From: Bolinopsis microptera
Taxonomy: Eukaryota; Ctenophora; Tentaculata; Lobata; Bolinopsidae
DNA: 60,000 bases
Direction: 5' to 3'
Assembly: GCF_026151205.1 (NCBI RefSeq)
Contig: NC_087082.1
Coordinates: forward strand, 17,145,401 to 17,205,400
The notes below the pieces were generated by a model that saw nothing but the letters and a program-made list of their open reading frames with translations, had not been told where the DNA came from and searched no databases. Shown piece after piece: positions 21,025 to 31,475 of the stretch. Position 1 is the first letter of the stretch, and every line of letters starts with the position of its first letter. A program made the translations under genes and the position numbers.

Positions 21025-23512
21025 TGTCTGCATTCTAGTTGCCAGACCCACTCTATTAGAGTGCAGACTCAACATTTTGGTTGCCAGACCCACTATTCTA
21101 GAGTCCAGACCCACAATTCTGGTTGTCATATCTCCTATATTCTAGTTCATAGACCCCCAATTCTGGTTGACAGAGTGAAGAATTACCATTCTGGTTGCCA
21201 GATTCACTCTTCTAGAGAGGAGACCCACTCTTCTAGTAGGTATAGAGTCAAGACCCACTATTCTAAAATGCAGACCCACCATTCTGGTTGCCAGACCCAC
21301 TCTTCTAAGGCGAAGACCTACCATTCTGGTTGCCAGCCCCACTCTTCTAGAGTGTAGACGCACTATTCCGATTGCCAGACCCACTATTCTTGAGTGAAGA
21401 CCCACCTTTCGGGTTGCCGGACCCACTATTCTAGACTCTAGACTCCAGACGCACAATTCTGGTTGCCATATATCCTATATTCTAGTTTAGACCCCCAATT
21501 CTGGTTGACACTTGACAGAGTGTAGACTTACCATTCTTGTTGCCAGACCCACTCTTAGCTAGAGTGAAGACCCACTATTCAAGAATTCTGACCCACCATT
21601 CTTGTTTCCAGACCCACTACCCTTAGGTGCAGACCCACCATTCTGATTGCCAGACTCACTCATCTTCATTCCCTTGAGTGCAGACCCACTATTCTGGTTG
21701 CCAGACCCACTCTTATAGATTGCAGACACACCATTCTAGTTGCCAGACCCACTCTTCTAAAGTGTAGACCCACCAGACCTATTATTCTAGAGTGAAGACC
21801 CACCATTCGGGTTGTCCAAACCCACAATTCTGGTAGCCATATCTCCTATATTCTAGTTTATAGACCCCCAAATCTGGTTGACAGAGTGTAGACTTACCAT
21901 TCTGGTTGCCAGGCCCACTCTTCTAGAGTGAAGATCCACTATTCTAGAATGCAGACCCGCAATTCTGGTTGCCAGACCCACTATTCCAGATTGTAGACCC
22001 ACCTTTCTGGTTTCCAGACTCACCCTTCTAGAGCGAAAATCCACCATTCTGGTTGCCAGACCCACTCTTCTAGAGTGTAGACGTACCATTCTGATTGCCA
22101 GACCCACTCTTCAAGGGTGCAGACCCACATTCATGTTGCAAGACCCACTTCTAGATTTCAGACCCACTATTCTAGCTGCCAGACTCACTTATAGATTGCA
22201 GACCCACCATTCCAGCTGACAGACCCACTCTTCTCAAGTGCAGACCCACCATTCTGGTTGCCAGACCAACTTCTAGATTGCAGACCCACCATTCCAGCTG
22301 CCAGACCCACACTTCTCAAGTGCAGATCTACAACTCTGGTTGTCAGACCCACTCTTTAAGCCTGAAGGGTGCAGACCCACCATTCATGTTGCCAGACCCA
22401 CGTCTAGATTGCAGACCCACCATTCTAACTGCCAGACCCACTTCTAGATTGCAGACCCACCATTCTAGCTGCCAGACCCACTCTTCTCAAGTGCAAACCC
22501 ACCATTCTGGTTGCCAGACCAACTTCTAGATTGCAGACCCACCATTCCAGCTGCCAGACCCACACTTCTCAAGTGCAGATCTACAACTCTGGTTGTCAGA
22601 CCCACTCTTTAAGCCTGAAGGGTGCAGACCCACCATTCATGTTGCCAGACCCACGTCTAGATTGCAGACCCACCATTCTAACTGCCAGACCCACTTCTAG
22701 ATTGCAGACCCACCATTCTAGCTGCCAGACCCACTCTTCTCAAGTGCAAACCCACCACTCTGGTTGTCAGACCCACTCTTCAAGAATGCAGACCCACCAT
22801 TCCAGCTGCCAGACCCACTCTTCTCAAGTCCAGACCCACCACTCTGGTTGTCAGACCCACTCTTAAAGGGTGCAGACTCACCATTTAGCGGCCAGACCCA
22901 CGCTTCTCAAGTGCAGACCCACCACTCTGGTTGCCGGACCCACTCTTCTAGAGTGAAGACTCATTATTCTCGAATGTAGATCCACAATTCTGTTGCTAGA
23001 CCAACTTCTAGATTGCAGACCCACCATTCCAGCCGCCAGACCCACTCTTCTCAAGTGCAGACCCACCATTCTGGTTGTCAGACCCACTCTTCTAGAGTGA
23101 AGACTCATTATTCTCGAATGCAGATCCACAATTCTGGTTGCTAGACCAACTTCTAGATTGCAGACCCACCATTCCAGCCGCAAGAACCACTCTTCTCAAG
23201 TGCAGACCCACCATTCTGGTTGTCAGACCCACTCTTCAAGGGTGTAGACCCACAATTCTGGTTAACAGACCCACTTCTAGATTGCATACCCACCATTCTA
23301 GCTGCCAGACCCACTATTCTCAAGTGCACACCCACCACTCTGGTTGTCAGACCACTCTTAAAGGGTACAGACCCATCATTCTGGTTGCCAGACCCACTTC
23401 TAGATTGCAGACCCACCATTCTGGTTGCCAGACCCACTTCTAGATTGCAGACCCACCATTCTAGCGGCCAGACCCACTCTTCTCAAGTGCAGACCCACCA
23501 CTCTAGGCAACA
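21025..23512. repeat. 2.5-kb minisatellite of about 40-bp units
   Basis: Roughly 60 diverged units built from CAGACCCACCATTCTGGTTG and CCAGACCCACTCTTCTAGAG half-units. Open frames on both strands here (THHSGCQTHSS-like or LATRMVGLHSRR-like peptides) are repeat artefacts. It contains a 253-base higher-order duplication (22263-22515 versus 22516-22768). Confidence 0.93.
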
Positions 23513-24049
23513 GGGGTGAATAATATCAACAAATAAAGATTGTTTAATTTTTGCAAAAAATTTCTCGTCATGTGACAACCCTTCCCAACCCCCCTCAACC
23601 CCCTACCCCTCCCCCCTAAAAAACTCATCGGATTTTTGCTTCCCGCGAACATGATTTTTTCTGAAAATTTGTGTCAAGCCAGATCTGTAAATCTATCAAA
23701 TATGTAAAAAAAAAACCTTAACCGTAACCAGAGTTGATATACGTAACAGCAGCCCGGTGTACGACCTTCGGGACGATTATGAATTTGGAACCGTATTTCT
23801 TCCAGGTCTTATGATGCCCAGATTTTTCGGAGGTATCTAAAATTAAATATAATTGAAGGAGGAGTTAAATCTGGACTGAAGTGGTTTAAAGTCACACTAA
23901 CTTTCTAGATTTTTACCCCTTTATTAAACCAACTATTACTAAAAGGAATTATAGATTTAATTCTGTTCTGATGTTTAACAAATACAGCACACCTAGGGTC
24001 TCCAGCGATTTTCACTTTAGATGTTATGAAATATTCTCTTGATGAAATC

Positions 24050-25340
24050 TTAATTTATAGATAATAGCGTTAAGAGCAACACTGTAAGGACGGATATGGT
24101 GTTCTTAGTCCGTGCCATCACAAGGTGTCGAGTCTCCGTGCTTATTTGAGGCTCCAGTCTAGCTAGACGAACGGCTAGACATCTACGGGGCCTGATTCCT
24201 TTAGACCGGTTCAAGAAAACAACAAATTTTCTTTTTCTTTCTTTCTCAGTTTCTAGCGCCTCGACTTCTCTTTCAAATTTTTCTAGGGCTTGCGCTATAC
24301 TTCTGGCGCCTACATCGGGTAGTTCCATCCAGTCTTTAAGATTCAGGAGGGGCTGTGTGATTTTGGGCTTCCTATACATTGTAGCGCTGGGGTTAGCGTC
24401 TAAGGGTGAGTGAACAACTGTGTTACCTATATTTATGAGGCTGTCCCATTTTACGAATGTTACTTGATATTTTGGTAGTGTGAGGTCAATTAACGGCGAT
24501 TCAGTAGTGTGGCATAACACGGTTAACGCACGGTTAAGGCACGGTTAAAGCACAGTTAAGGCACGGTTAAGGCACGGTTAAGGCACGGTTAAGGCACAAG
24601 GGTTACATAAGGCACGGTTCTTAAGGCACGGTTAACGCACGGTTAACGCACGGTTAAGGCACGGTTTAGCGGACACATTAGATCTTAGTAGGATTCCTGC
24701 CGGGGTTGATATGAAAAGGGTTCCTGTCGGACATGTTGTGGCGGCGCCAAAGTTTTTAGCGGATATGCAATCGTTGAAATTCAGGAGATGGAATTGGAGA
24801 TTTTGGCATATCATGGCCCGGCCAAAAATGGGGCATTGGTTAGGGGTTTCTAGCATGAACCATTTACCGTCCTGACGACGGCAGGGGTGTGGTCTTAAAT
24901 GCGAGGCAGGTGGTGTGGTTATCGTAGGAATTTTGAGCCATGAACCCAACCTGGCGGAGTACAAAGAATGGACTTATAGTGGCGGTTGATAGTTTAGGGT
25001 ACAGTATGATGAATTGGAATTGGATGGACTGGAAGTTGGCCTCTACCAAAGTTGCAGTGGCCGTTTGATACAGGATATGTGGGTACTTCTCGAAAAATTG
25101 GAAGGTGCGCCTTATGTGGACTTCAGCCAGGTGCTGGATTTCTTGGACTGTTAGGAGGGAGGGTGTAAGTCTGCCGGACAATTGCCCGGCCATGATGAAC
25201 TGTAGTAGGTCTTTTACTTGACTTATGGATTTCTCCGCTGAGTTGTAGGCCTGATTATGTTGAGTCCAGCAGTTAAAGAGGTTTGCTGTGTCTGTGATTT
25301 GGGACTTCAGTGTTCTTAGGTAACCGTAAAGGCTGATAAT
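24050..25340 (-). pseudogene. Broken envelope-like (virus-derived fusion glycoprotein) gene
   Basis: Minus-strand coding remnant in three pieces: 25340-24880 (SLYGYLRTLKSQITDTANLF, GQLSGRLTPSLLTVQEIQHL), a shifted frame 24960-24670 (Cys-rich: CRRQDGKWFMLETPNQCPIF), and 24520-24050 ending in a hydrophobic stretch (VLTVLLLTLLSIN). A helical heptad-like region, a 'GRLTPSLLT' motif, paired cysteines and a C-terminal membrane-like end resemble F-like/env ectodomains of invertebrate retroelements and baculovirus-type fusion proteins. It is broken by a frameshift near 24,900 and by an 11-bp tandem array at 24518-24667. Family assignment is pattern recognition, not proven. Confidence 0.4.
24518..24667. 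repeat. 11-bp minisatellite (GGCACGGTTAA)n
   Basis: About 13 copies of GGCACGGTTAA with small variants (AACGCACGGTT), interrupting the env-like frame. It probably expanded from a motif within the old coding sequence. Confidence 0.9.
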
Positions 25341-25640
25341 TTAATTCCATTAAAATGGTAAATTGTATTAAAAATTGTTAAAATACTTTTAAAACATGTA
25401 AAAACTGTGGTTACCTTTTTTTGTTCCAGGATATAATACCGATTACTATGCATGCTGATAAAAAGAAATGTATATCAAATTTTGATAATTTAACCCCATT
25501 AAAATGTTAGTAATTGCAATAAAAATTGTTAAAAATACTTGTAAAAAATGTAAAAATTTTGGTTGCCGTTTCCAGGATAAGATACAGACTACTATACATG
25601 CTGATAAAAAGAAAAAGTCGAGTATACTGTCCCTCATAAC
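25331..25640. repeat. Tandem duplication of about 150 bp
   Basis: 25340-25480 and 25485-25625 are diverged direct copies (shared words CCATTAAAATG, GTTAAAATACTT, TACATGCTGATAAAAAG). Confidence 0.75.
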
Positions 25641-25649
25641 ATTACAATT

Positions 25650-26069
25650 CTAATGGACAGAAAACCCAACACAGTCATCAAACAAAACTCTTCCAGAAGC
25701 CTTGTATTCTGGGGTTGGCAGCTGTGCCAAAAACTGAGATCGTACTGCTCTCTTCTCATCAGGATATTTCTTGAACAGCCTTCCCTCCTGCCTACATGAG
25801 TTTTTACTGCTAGTGACTTTAAGGTAACTATTGATCACTACATCCTCGCCATCTTCTCCTACATTCATATTCTGACAAACATAGTTCATTTTTACCTTTC
25901 CAGCTGTATCCTCAAATTGCACTACATACCATCCTCTGTCTACGATATTAGACAAATCATCTCTTTCGTGGGAATCAGCCACAACTTCAGGAATAGGAGC
26001 TGAAATGGAAGCCTGATTTGCTGGTTGGGTTACTGGCAAGGTACACAGTGAGTAGTGTATAGGTTTCAA
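25650..26069 (-). CDS. Unidentified exon, 139 residues
   Basis: Minus frame ending in a stop at 25650. The mixed sequence RGWYVVQFEDTAGKVKMNYV, then YLKVTSSKNSC, FLAQLPTPEYKASGRVLF reads like a compact beta-rich domain at the C-terminus of a larger protein. Similar 'Y/F-x-V-x-F... L-x-P-x-P... G-R-x-x-F' tails occur in animal proteins linked to transposon-rich loci (loose recollection). Probably a last exon or retained transposon-gene fragment. Confidence 0.4.
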   Translation of the reverse strand: MKPIHYSLCTLPVTQPANQASISAPIPEVVADSHERDDLSNIVDRGWYVVQFEDTAGKVKMNYVCQNMNVGEDGEDVVINSYLKVTSSKNSCRQEGRLFKKYPDEKRAVRSQFLAQLPTPEYKASGRVLFDDCVGFSVH

Positions 26070-26224
26070 TGGGCCTTCTCATGGAAGCTTCCAAGATTCA
26101 ATAGTTCCTTCAAGGCCACACTTAGCCTTGTGGACTGCTGATATCCTGGGTATGCTGATGGTGCCAACGCAAGGTTTCTCCAGTTTATCTAGGGAACATC
26201 AAGGGAACATTATTCATCAAGCAG

Positions 26225-27100
26225 TATGCAGACAAGCAACTAAAACAGCGAAATATTAATGAAAAAGCACACAGTGAATTACTGGACACAATAATGTGAA
26301 TTACTTGACATGCATCATGCTGGTCATAGTGTATGCTAGCATTGAGTTTGCACTGAACCAACGCGTTGGTTCAGTGCAACGTCCAACATATCAGTCACCC
26401 TATTTGCTTGTAAATAATGCTAATGTGTTATGTTCAACAATTATGTTATGCCTAATTGACACACCGAGGCATATTTAAAGAAAATACCAAAAAGTAATTG
26501 GCCAATTAACAAATTAGTAGAAATTGAAAAATGATGAATTATACTGATATCTCTTTATTAACTCAAAAGAACGTAAGTTACAAAGCAGGGTGCAAACAAG
26601 AACCTCCTAAAGCAGCAAAATCTGCACTGAAAAGGCACACAGTGAATTACTGGACACAGGAATGTGACTTACTTGACATGAATGATAACAATATGTAAAT
26701 AACAATTAGAGTTTACATGGATAAACTTTTCAGTAAAGTAACCATACAGACTTGCAAACATTTAGTGTTTATGGACACCGCTTATTACACATTCAGTGTA
26801 CAAACATGGGCACAAAACGTGATGTTTCTGCAGAATTATAAATAGTGTAAATTTTGCCCTGTGAATTACTTGACATTTTCAAACGCCCATAACTCATGAA
26901 CTACAACTCATGAAAGGTTGCGGTCTTTTGCATCATCAAGCAAATAGTTCCACCTTGTAACACCTTTTCATGCTTGTATAATATTCAGATGGCCCTGTGG
27001 GACCATTAGAATCTAGAATTTCTATGCAAATGGTGAATTACTTGACGCGAAATTGCCCATATATGGACCATATATATATATATAATATGGTTTATGAATT
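26225..27100. repeat. Repeat region with GTGAATTACTTGACA motifs and a perfect palindrome
   Basis: 26225-26310 and 26587-26680 are direct copies (GAATTACTGGACACA, TTACTTGACATG). Further GTGAATTACTTGAC words occur near 26862 and 27032. 26348-26379 is a perfect 32-base palindrome without loop (TTGCACTGAACCAACG and its complement). Likely subterminal sequence of an unidentified non-autonomous transposon. Confidence 0.6.
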
Positions 27101-27224
27101 AATAAATCGAATATTGAGTTAATTACAATTGCAATTTAAACAAGCAATTTAAAACACGCACAACATTTATTTTCTGATGCCCCAGCAGGCTGAATACAAG
27201 TTTACAAATGAGTGGTATTACAAT

Positions 27225-27955
27225 CTATCCAGAATTTTGGTCTTTGAGGCCTAGTGCCTGTACGTTTCCGAGATCTTGTGTTATATCAGGAGCTGCTCTC
27301 TCTCTTTTGTCTGGGTCGCATATAGCTAAGGTACTACCCAGTAAGGTGATTTTCCAGTTAAGTCTGGCAAAATACATCTGCGCTTTATAGTCTAGTGAAA
27401 AGTATATTAAAGTAGCCCCATTGTCCAGACTTTTCACCGGCTGATATTGGTTGAATGAAGCTGTTGTAAGCGATGGGTGATGTATAGTGATTAGTCTTAC
27501 AATCTGATCTTTCTGGACAAATACTTTCATCCATGCCGGGAGGTGAATTTTAACACGCAACCCAGGTAAGTCTTCCTCTACAATTGTTGTGTATCTTCCA
27601 TGTTCACTCATTGTTTCTCTTACAAGGTTGATGGTCAGAAAGTTCTTAGTCTTGATTATAATTTTATTGCCTCTGATATCAGTGATGTTATTTGTTACTT
27701 CCAGGTCCGAGAGTGCTGGATTCTCTAAGGTCGCCGTTAAGAGGATAAGTCTAATATTATCTAGATCTTCCTGACCCAGGGGTTGCAGCGTTTTCAAGCA
27801 GATTCCCACTTTAAAAGTGGGTGTGGGCGGCTCTTCTCCTAGTTGGTAGAGCGTATTTAGCGATAGATTAGTCAGAAGCGATAAAATAAATTTAAGAACA
27901 TAAGTCAGTGAGAGAAATCTGTGTGCACTACACAGATGTCAATAATAAGAAATGT
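27225..27955 (-). CDS. Unidentified ORF of about 240 codons, hydrophobic N-terminal region
   Basis: Open from a TGA near 27955 to the stop at 27225. The upstream part is hydrophobic (SLTYVLKFILSLLTNLSL); then LYQLGEEPPTPTFKVGICLK, RGNKIIIKTKNFLTINLV, AWMKVFVQKDQIVRLITIHH, LDNGATLIYFSLDYKAQMYF and LNWKITLLGSTLAIC. Alternating strands suggest a beta-sandwich-like protein. No ATG near the left end, so it may be a spliced exon. It is antisense to NTE and close to other minus-strand exons. Function unknown. Confidence 0.5.
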
Positions 27956-28014
27956 TGATAGTTACTGGGACAAGTGAAAATAGATTATGAAGATAAGTTT
28001 GACTGTCAGATTGA

Positions 28015-28092
28015 TGTTTGACTGTCAGATTGACTGCCAGATTGATGGCTTGACTGTCAGATTGATGTTTGACTGTCAGATTGATGGCTTGA
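28015..28092. repeat. Short tandem repeat TTTGACTGTCAGATTGA
   Basis: Five copies of a 17-20-base unit. 28130-28190 and 28215-28275 also show a diverged local duplication (GTATCGCTTAAGACTGGTGT / GTACCGCTTGACACTGGTGT). Confidence 0.8.
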
Positions 28093-28565
28093 GAGTTTAT
28101 GGCTTACCTTCAGTGGGGAAGGACTAGTAGTGTTGCTAAATGCTGGTTATGTATCGCTTAAGACTGGTGTAGTGTACTTTTTGTTTATTTCATTAGGGCT
28201 GTGTGCTGTGGGTAGGATCTCAGGAGTAGTAGCATTGCTTACTGCTGGTGACGTACCGCTTGACACTGGTGTGGTGTCCTCTTTGTTCTCTGTAATTTAG
28301 TTGATGGTATCAGAGTTTGTTCAGATATTAGTATTTAGTAATGTTGAGAGTTACTAAAAGCGATCGACTAGATTAATTCGATTTCCAGGTTGATGGATGT
28401 CGTTTAATGACATACCTTCAAGTGGTTGTGGTATGATGAGTTATTTCTATAAATACGTCACCCTCTGGTGGTTGGTATTGTCAAAATCTGTACTAGGGTT
28501 TACTGTTACACTGAGAACAATGGCATGATGGATACTTGTGTGTTTAGTGGCACTTGTTATCGTAC

Positions 28566-28780
28566 CTTTAGATCCACGCGGGCTTGTATGTGGGAGCTGT
28601 GTTCCGGGAGGGGTACTACGTGGGGGCTGTGATTCGAGAGGGTCTGTTTGTGAAGGCTTCGTTCCGAGCGGGGTCGTGGGAGGGGTTTCCATGGAATCGT
28701 GTTTCTCTCCTTCCTCGTTTTTTCTTTGACGGTAGTCCGTGATTGTTAATTTTTTTTGATTAGAGTCCGTTTCGCCTTTA
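28566..28780 (-). CDS. Pro/Thr-rich exon behind the shared leader, variant 1
   Basis: Exon bounded by acceptor cTAACAG (28781) and donor AAAG|GTACGA (28565). It reads KGETDSNQKKLTITDYRQRK, then Pro-rich motifs with three TPPG/TPLG-like repeats ending HTSPRGSK. Disordered, phosphoprotein-like. It lies directly downstream of a sequence also found at 30395-30850, where a different exon follows. Confidence 0.5.
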
Positions 28781-28790
28781 CTGTTAGAAA

Positions 28791-29250
28791 TGGACAAGTG
28801 TTAGTAAAGTTTAAACACCAGCTGGGGGGAGTAGCTTGCTTGTTTTACTCACAACACCGGTATTTATGGCGTAAATCCCCAGTTCTGTATATCATGGTTC
28901 TGGGCGGAATATCGAGACTACTATTTTAAAAATACATTGACAATCTCCCCCTCTTTCTTTGTTTAAACTTATTACCTCTTGACAGGTTCTAGAGATCCGT
29001 AGAGTTTTGACCACTTTAAGCTATGAAAATTATAAACACAAAAATACAATTATAAACACTAAAATGATTCAATATATTATATTTAATCTATTAATCGATT
29101 ATATATTGACTCTGTTAATTGCTCCTACGAAATCTCTTAGTATATCCCAACTAGACAAAATTCTAGTACCCACGTGCACTGCTTGGTTCTCTAGAGACCA
29201 GGGTATAAATGTTGACCCATTGGGCGCGAAATGTTCAACAGCATGCCCAT
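28791..29250 (-). repeat. Shared leader/intergenic unit, copy 1
   Basis: About 95% identical (by eye) to 30395-30850. Shared words include GGGGGGAGTA, GGCGTAAATCCCCAGTTCTG and TTGTTTAAACTTATTACC. In minus-strand sense it starts with the end of the gene at 29099-29407 or 30700-31224, then non-coding sequence, then the acceptor for the next exon. Confidence 0.85.
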
Positions 29251-29407
29251 CTCCGTTGAAGACTGTTGCTCCTTCTGTAGAAGTAATTAGAACCCCTGTG
29301 TTCAAGGACTCCAGGCCCTTACTTTGTAACACTCGTTCTTTTCCACTGGGTAGAAGCCAGTTTGCAGAACCTCTTAAACAGGACTCGGTAACAAACCTTC
29401 TCTGCAC
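29099..29407 (-). CDS. Glycoprotein-like C-terminal segment, truncated copy
   Basis: Minus frame with LESLNTGVLITSTEGATVFN, EHFAPNGSTFIPWSLENQ and RILSSWDILRDFVGAINRV, followed by a hydrophobic region. It matches the second half of 30700-31224 but lacks about 200 bases between the YPVEKNE-type region and SLNTGV. Probably a deleted copy. Confidence 0.45.
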   Translation of the reverse strand: MQRRFVTESCLRGSANWLLPSGKERVLQSKGLESLNTGVLITSTEGATVFNGDGHAVEHFAPNGSTFIPWSLENQAVHVGTRILSSWDILRDFVGAINRVNI

Positions 29408-29604
29408 CCTTATTGTATAAAATAAGAACCGAAGCTGATAAGTTGATCATGTCTGATGAATAGTGTAATTATTGTGTTATTACTGAACCTTGCAGTGTCC
29501 TGAGAAGGGTACATGTTATTGTTCATCTTTTTCGTATGTATTCAAGACCGTGGTCTTTATTGAAATTAATCAAGTATAATATAATAATTATAAAATCGTA
29601 AACG
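29386..29604. repeat. R1 dispersed repeat, copy b (partial)
   Basis: Matches 17811-18030 and 31196-31410; diverges after ATAAAATCGTA. Confidence 0.8.
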
Positions 29605-29659
29605 GCAAATGAAACCTCGTGTAACATCTGTCATGTATTCCACTCTTTCTCAAATGTGT

Positions 29660-29875
29660 TCATGGTGCTTCATGGTGATGAAAACATAGTCCAAACAAAC
29701 CTTCTCTGCACCCTTTGAAGCTGAATAGAGCACCGTCCTCAATAATTATCTGAGACGATTCCCTTACTTTGTAACACTCGTTCTTTTCCACTGGGTAGAA
29801 GCCAGTTTGCAGAACCTCGTAAACAGGACTCGGTATCAAAAGTTGTGGCAGGGTCATAACAAACCTTCTCTGCAC
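29660..29875 (-). pseudogene. Glycoprotein-like N-terminal segment, truncated copy
   Basis: Minus frame MTLPQLLIPSPVYEVLQTGF then YPVEKNECYKVRESSQIIIE and GALFSFKGCRE. It matches the first half of 30700-31224 and stops where the copy is cut. Confidence 0.45.
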
Positions 29876-30123
29876 CCTTATTGTATAAAATAAGAACCGA
29901 AGCTGAGAGGTTGATCCTGTCTGATGAATAGTGTAATTATTGTGTTATAATTACTGAACCTTGCAGTGTCCTGAGAACGATACATGTTATTGTTTATCTT
30001 TTTCGTATGTATTCAAGACCGTGGTATTATTGAAATTAATCAAGTATAATATGATAATTATAAAATCGTACAATTGCCATGGTGATGAAAACAAATAACT
30101 TTCTTCTGCTGCGTTTTCTTACG
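29850..30123. repeat. R1 dispersed repeat, copy c
   Basis: Full-length relative of 17811-18079, ending in an AACTTTCTTCTGCTGCG run. 30121-30148 then carries the reverse complement of that end (GCAGCAGAAGAAAGTTATTTG), forming an inverted junction. Confidence 0.8.
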
Positions 30124-30148
30124 AGCAGCAGAAGAAAGTTATTTGTTT

Positions 30149-30390
30149 CTATCTGCTTGACTCGTGTAGCTCCCTCGGCGGCTTTCCACCAAGGAGCAGC
30201 AGGGGGAGGACGTGTGTGGAAAGCGCTTGCACTAGCTCCACACCCTGCTCGTCATCATCAAGCAGCACGTCAGGCGTGCGCGTGGTTGTCCTGTCGGCGA
30301 GTCTCTTCGCCGCTTCGTGAAACCGCGGCAGCGGGATGACAGCTTCATTGTCTATCTCAGACATTGGCGTGTTGGATTTAGACATATTTC
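30149..30390 (-). CDS. Exon behind the shared leader, variant 2 (paralogue of 17104-17570)
   Basis: Acceptor ctaacag at about 30391; ATG shortly after (MSKSNTPMSEIDNEAVIPLP). It continues FHEAAKRLADRTTTRTPDVL, LDDDEQGVELVQ, THVLPLLLLGGKPPRELHES and is cut at 30149 by the inverted R1 junction. The same 5' leader precedes a different exon at 28780. Helix-rich and acidic; no family recognised. Confidence 0.5.
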
Positions 30391-30394
30391 TGTT

Positions 30395-30850
30395 AGAGAA
30401 GGACAAGTGTTAGTAACGTTTAAAGACCAGCTGGGGGGAGTAACTTGCTTGTTTTACTCACAACACCGGTATTTATGGCGTAAATCCCCAGTTCTGTAAA
30501 CCATGGTTCTGGGCGGAATATCGAGACTACTATTTTAAAAATACATTGACAATCTCTCCCTCTTTCTTTGTTTAAACTTATTACCTCTTGACAGGTTCTA
30601 GAAATACGTAGAGTTTTGACCACTTTAAGCTATGAAAATTATAAACACAAAAATACAATTATAAACACTAAAATGGTTCAATATATTATATTTAATCTAT
30701 TAATCGATTATATAATATATATTGACTCTGTTAATTGCTCCTACGAAATGTCTTAGTATATCCCAACTAGACAAAATTCTAGTACCCACGTGAACTGCTT
30801 GGTTCTCTAGAGACCAGGGTATAAATGTTGACCTATTGGGCGCAAAATGT
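30395..30850 (-). repeat. Shared leader/intergenic unit, copy 2
   Basis: Duplicate of 28791-29250, ahead of the variant-2 exon. Confidence 0.85.
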
Positions 30851-31224
30851 TCAACAGCATGCCCATCTCCGTTGAAGACTGTTGCTCCTTCTGTCGAAGT
30901 AATGAGTACCCCTGTGTTCAACGACTCCAGGTTGTACGGGGAGCAATTGCTCTTCGTGAGCTGACAGGTGGAGCTGAGCGATGAATTTGTCAAGGAAGAC
31001 AATGACAAGCTTCTCCTGAAGGATTCGTCCGAACATAGTTCAAACAAATCTTCTCTGCACCCTTTGAAGCTGAAGAGAGCACCGTCCTCAATAATTATTT
31101 GAGACGATTCCCTTATTTTGTAACACTCGTTCTTTTCCACTGGGTAGAAGCCAGTTCGCAGAACCTCGTAAACAGGACTCGGTCTCAAAGGTTGTGGCAG
31201 GGTCATAACAAACCTTCTCTGCAC
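30700..31224 (-). CDS. Glycoprotein-like ORF, longest copy (174 codons)
   Basis: Minus frame: MTLPQPLRPSPVYEVLRTGF, YPVEKNECYKIRESSQIIIE, FKGCREDLFELC, a Ser-rich stretch, LESLNTGVLITSTEGATVFN, WSLENQAVHVGTRILSSWDI, FVGAINRVNIYYI, with hydrophobic codons to the end. Two partial copies occur at 29099-29407 and 29660-29875. A few cysteines and a terminal hydrophobic segment suggest a secreted or membrane protein; virus-like origin is a guess. It immediately follows R1 copy d on its 5' side. Confidence 0.45.
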   Translation of the reverse strand: MQRRFVMTLPQPLRPSPVYEVLRTGFYPVEKNECYKIRESSQIIIEDGALFSFKGCREDLFELCSDESFRRSLSLSSLTNSSLSSTCQLTKSNCSPYNLESLNTGVLITSTEGATVFNGDGHAVEHFAPNRSTFIPWSLENQAVHVGTRILSSWDILRHFVGAINRVNIYYIID

Positions 31225-31470
31225 CCTTATTGTATGAAATAAGAAGCGAAGCTGAGAGGTTGATCATGTCTGACGAATAGTGTAATTATTGTGTTATTAC
31301 TGAACCTTGCAGTGTCCTGAGAACGGTACATGTTATTGTTTATCTTTTTCGTAAGTATCCAAGACCGTGGTATTTTTTAAATTAATCAAGTATAATATGA
31401 TAATTATAAAATCGTACAACTGCGATGGTGATGAAAACAACGAACTTTCTTCTGCTGCGTTTTCTTACGA
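31196..31470. repeat. R1 dispersed repeat, copy d
   Basis: About 270 bases, same orientation and junctions as copy a at 17811. Confidence 0.85.
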
Positions 31471-31475
31471 GCTTT

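Noticed and set aside
21142-23519. Many open frames on both strands (THHSGCQ or LATRMVGL type)
   Set aside because: Repeat-derived, no start context or splice logic; the sequence is a diverged minisatellite.
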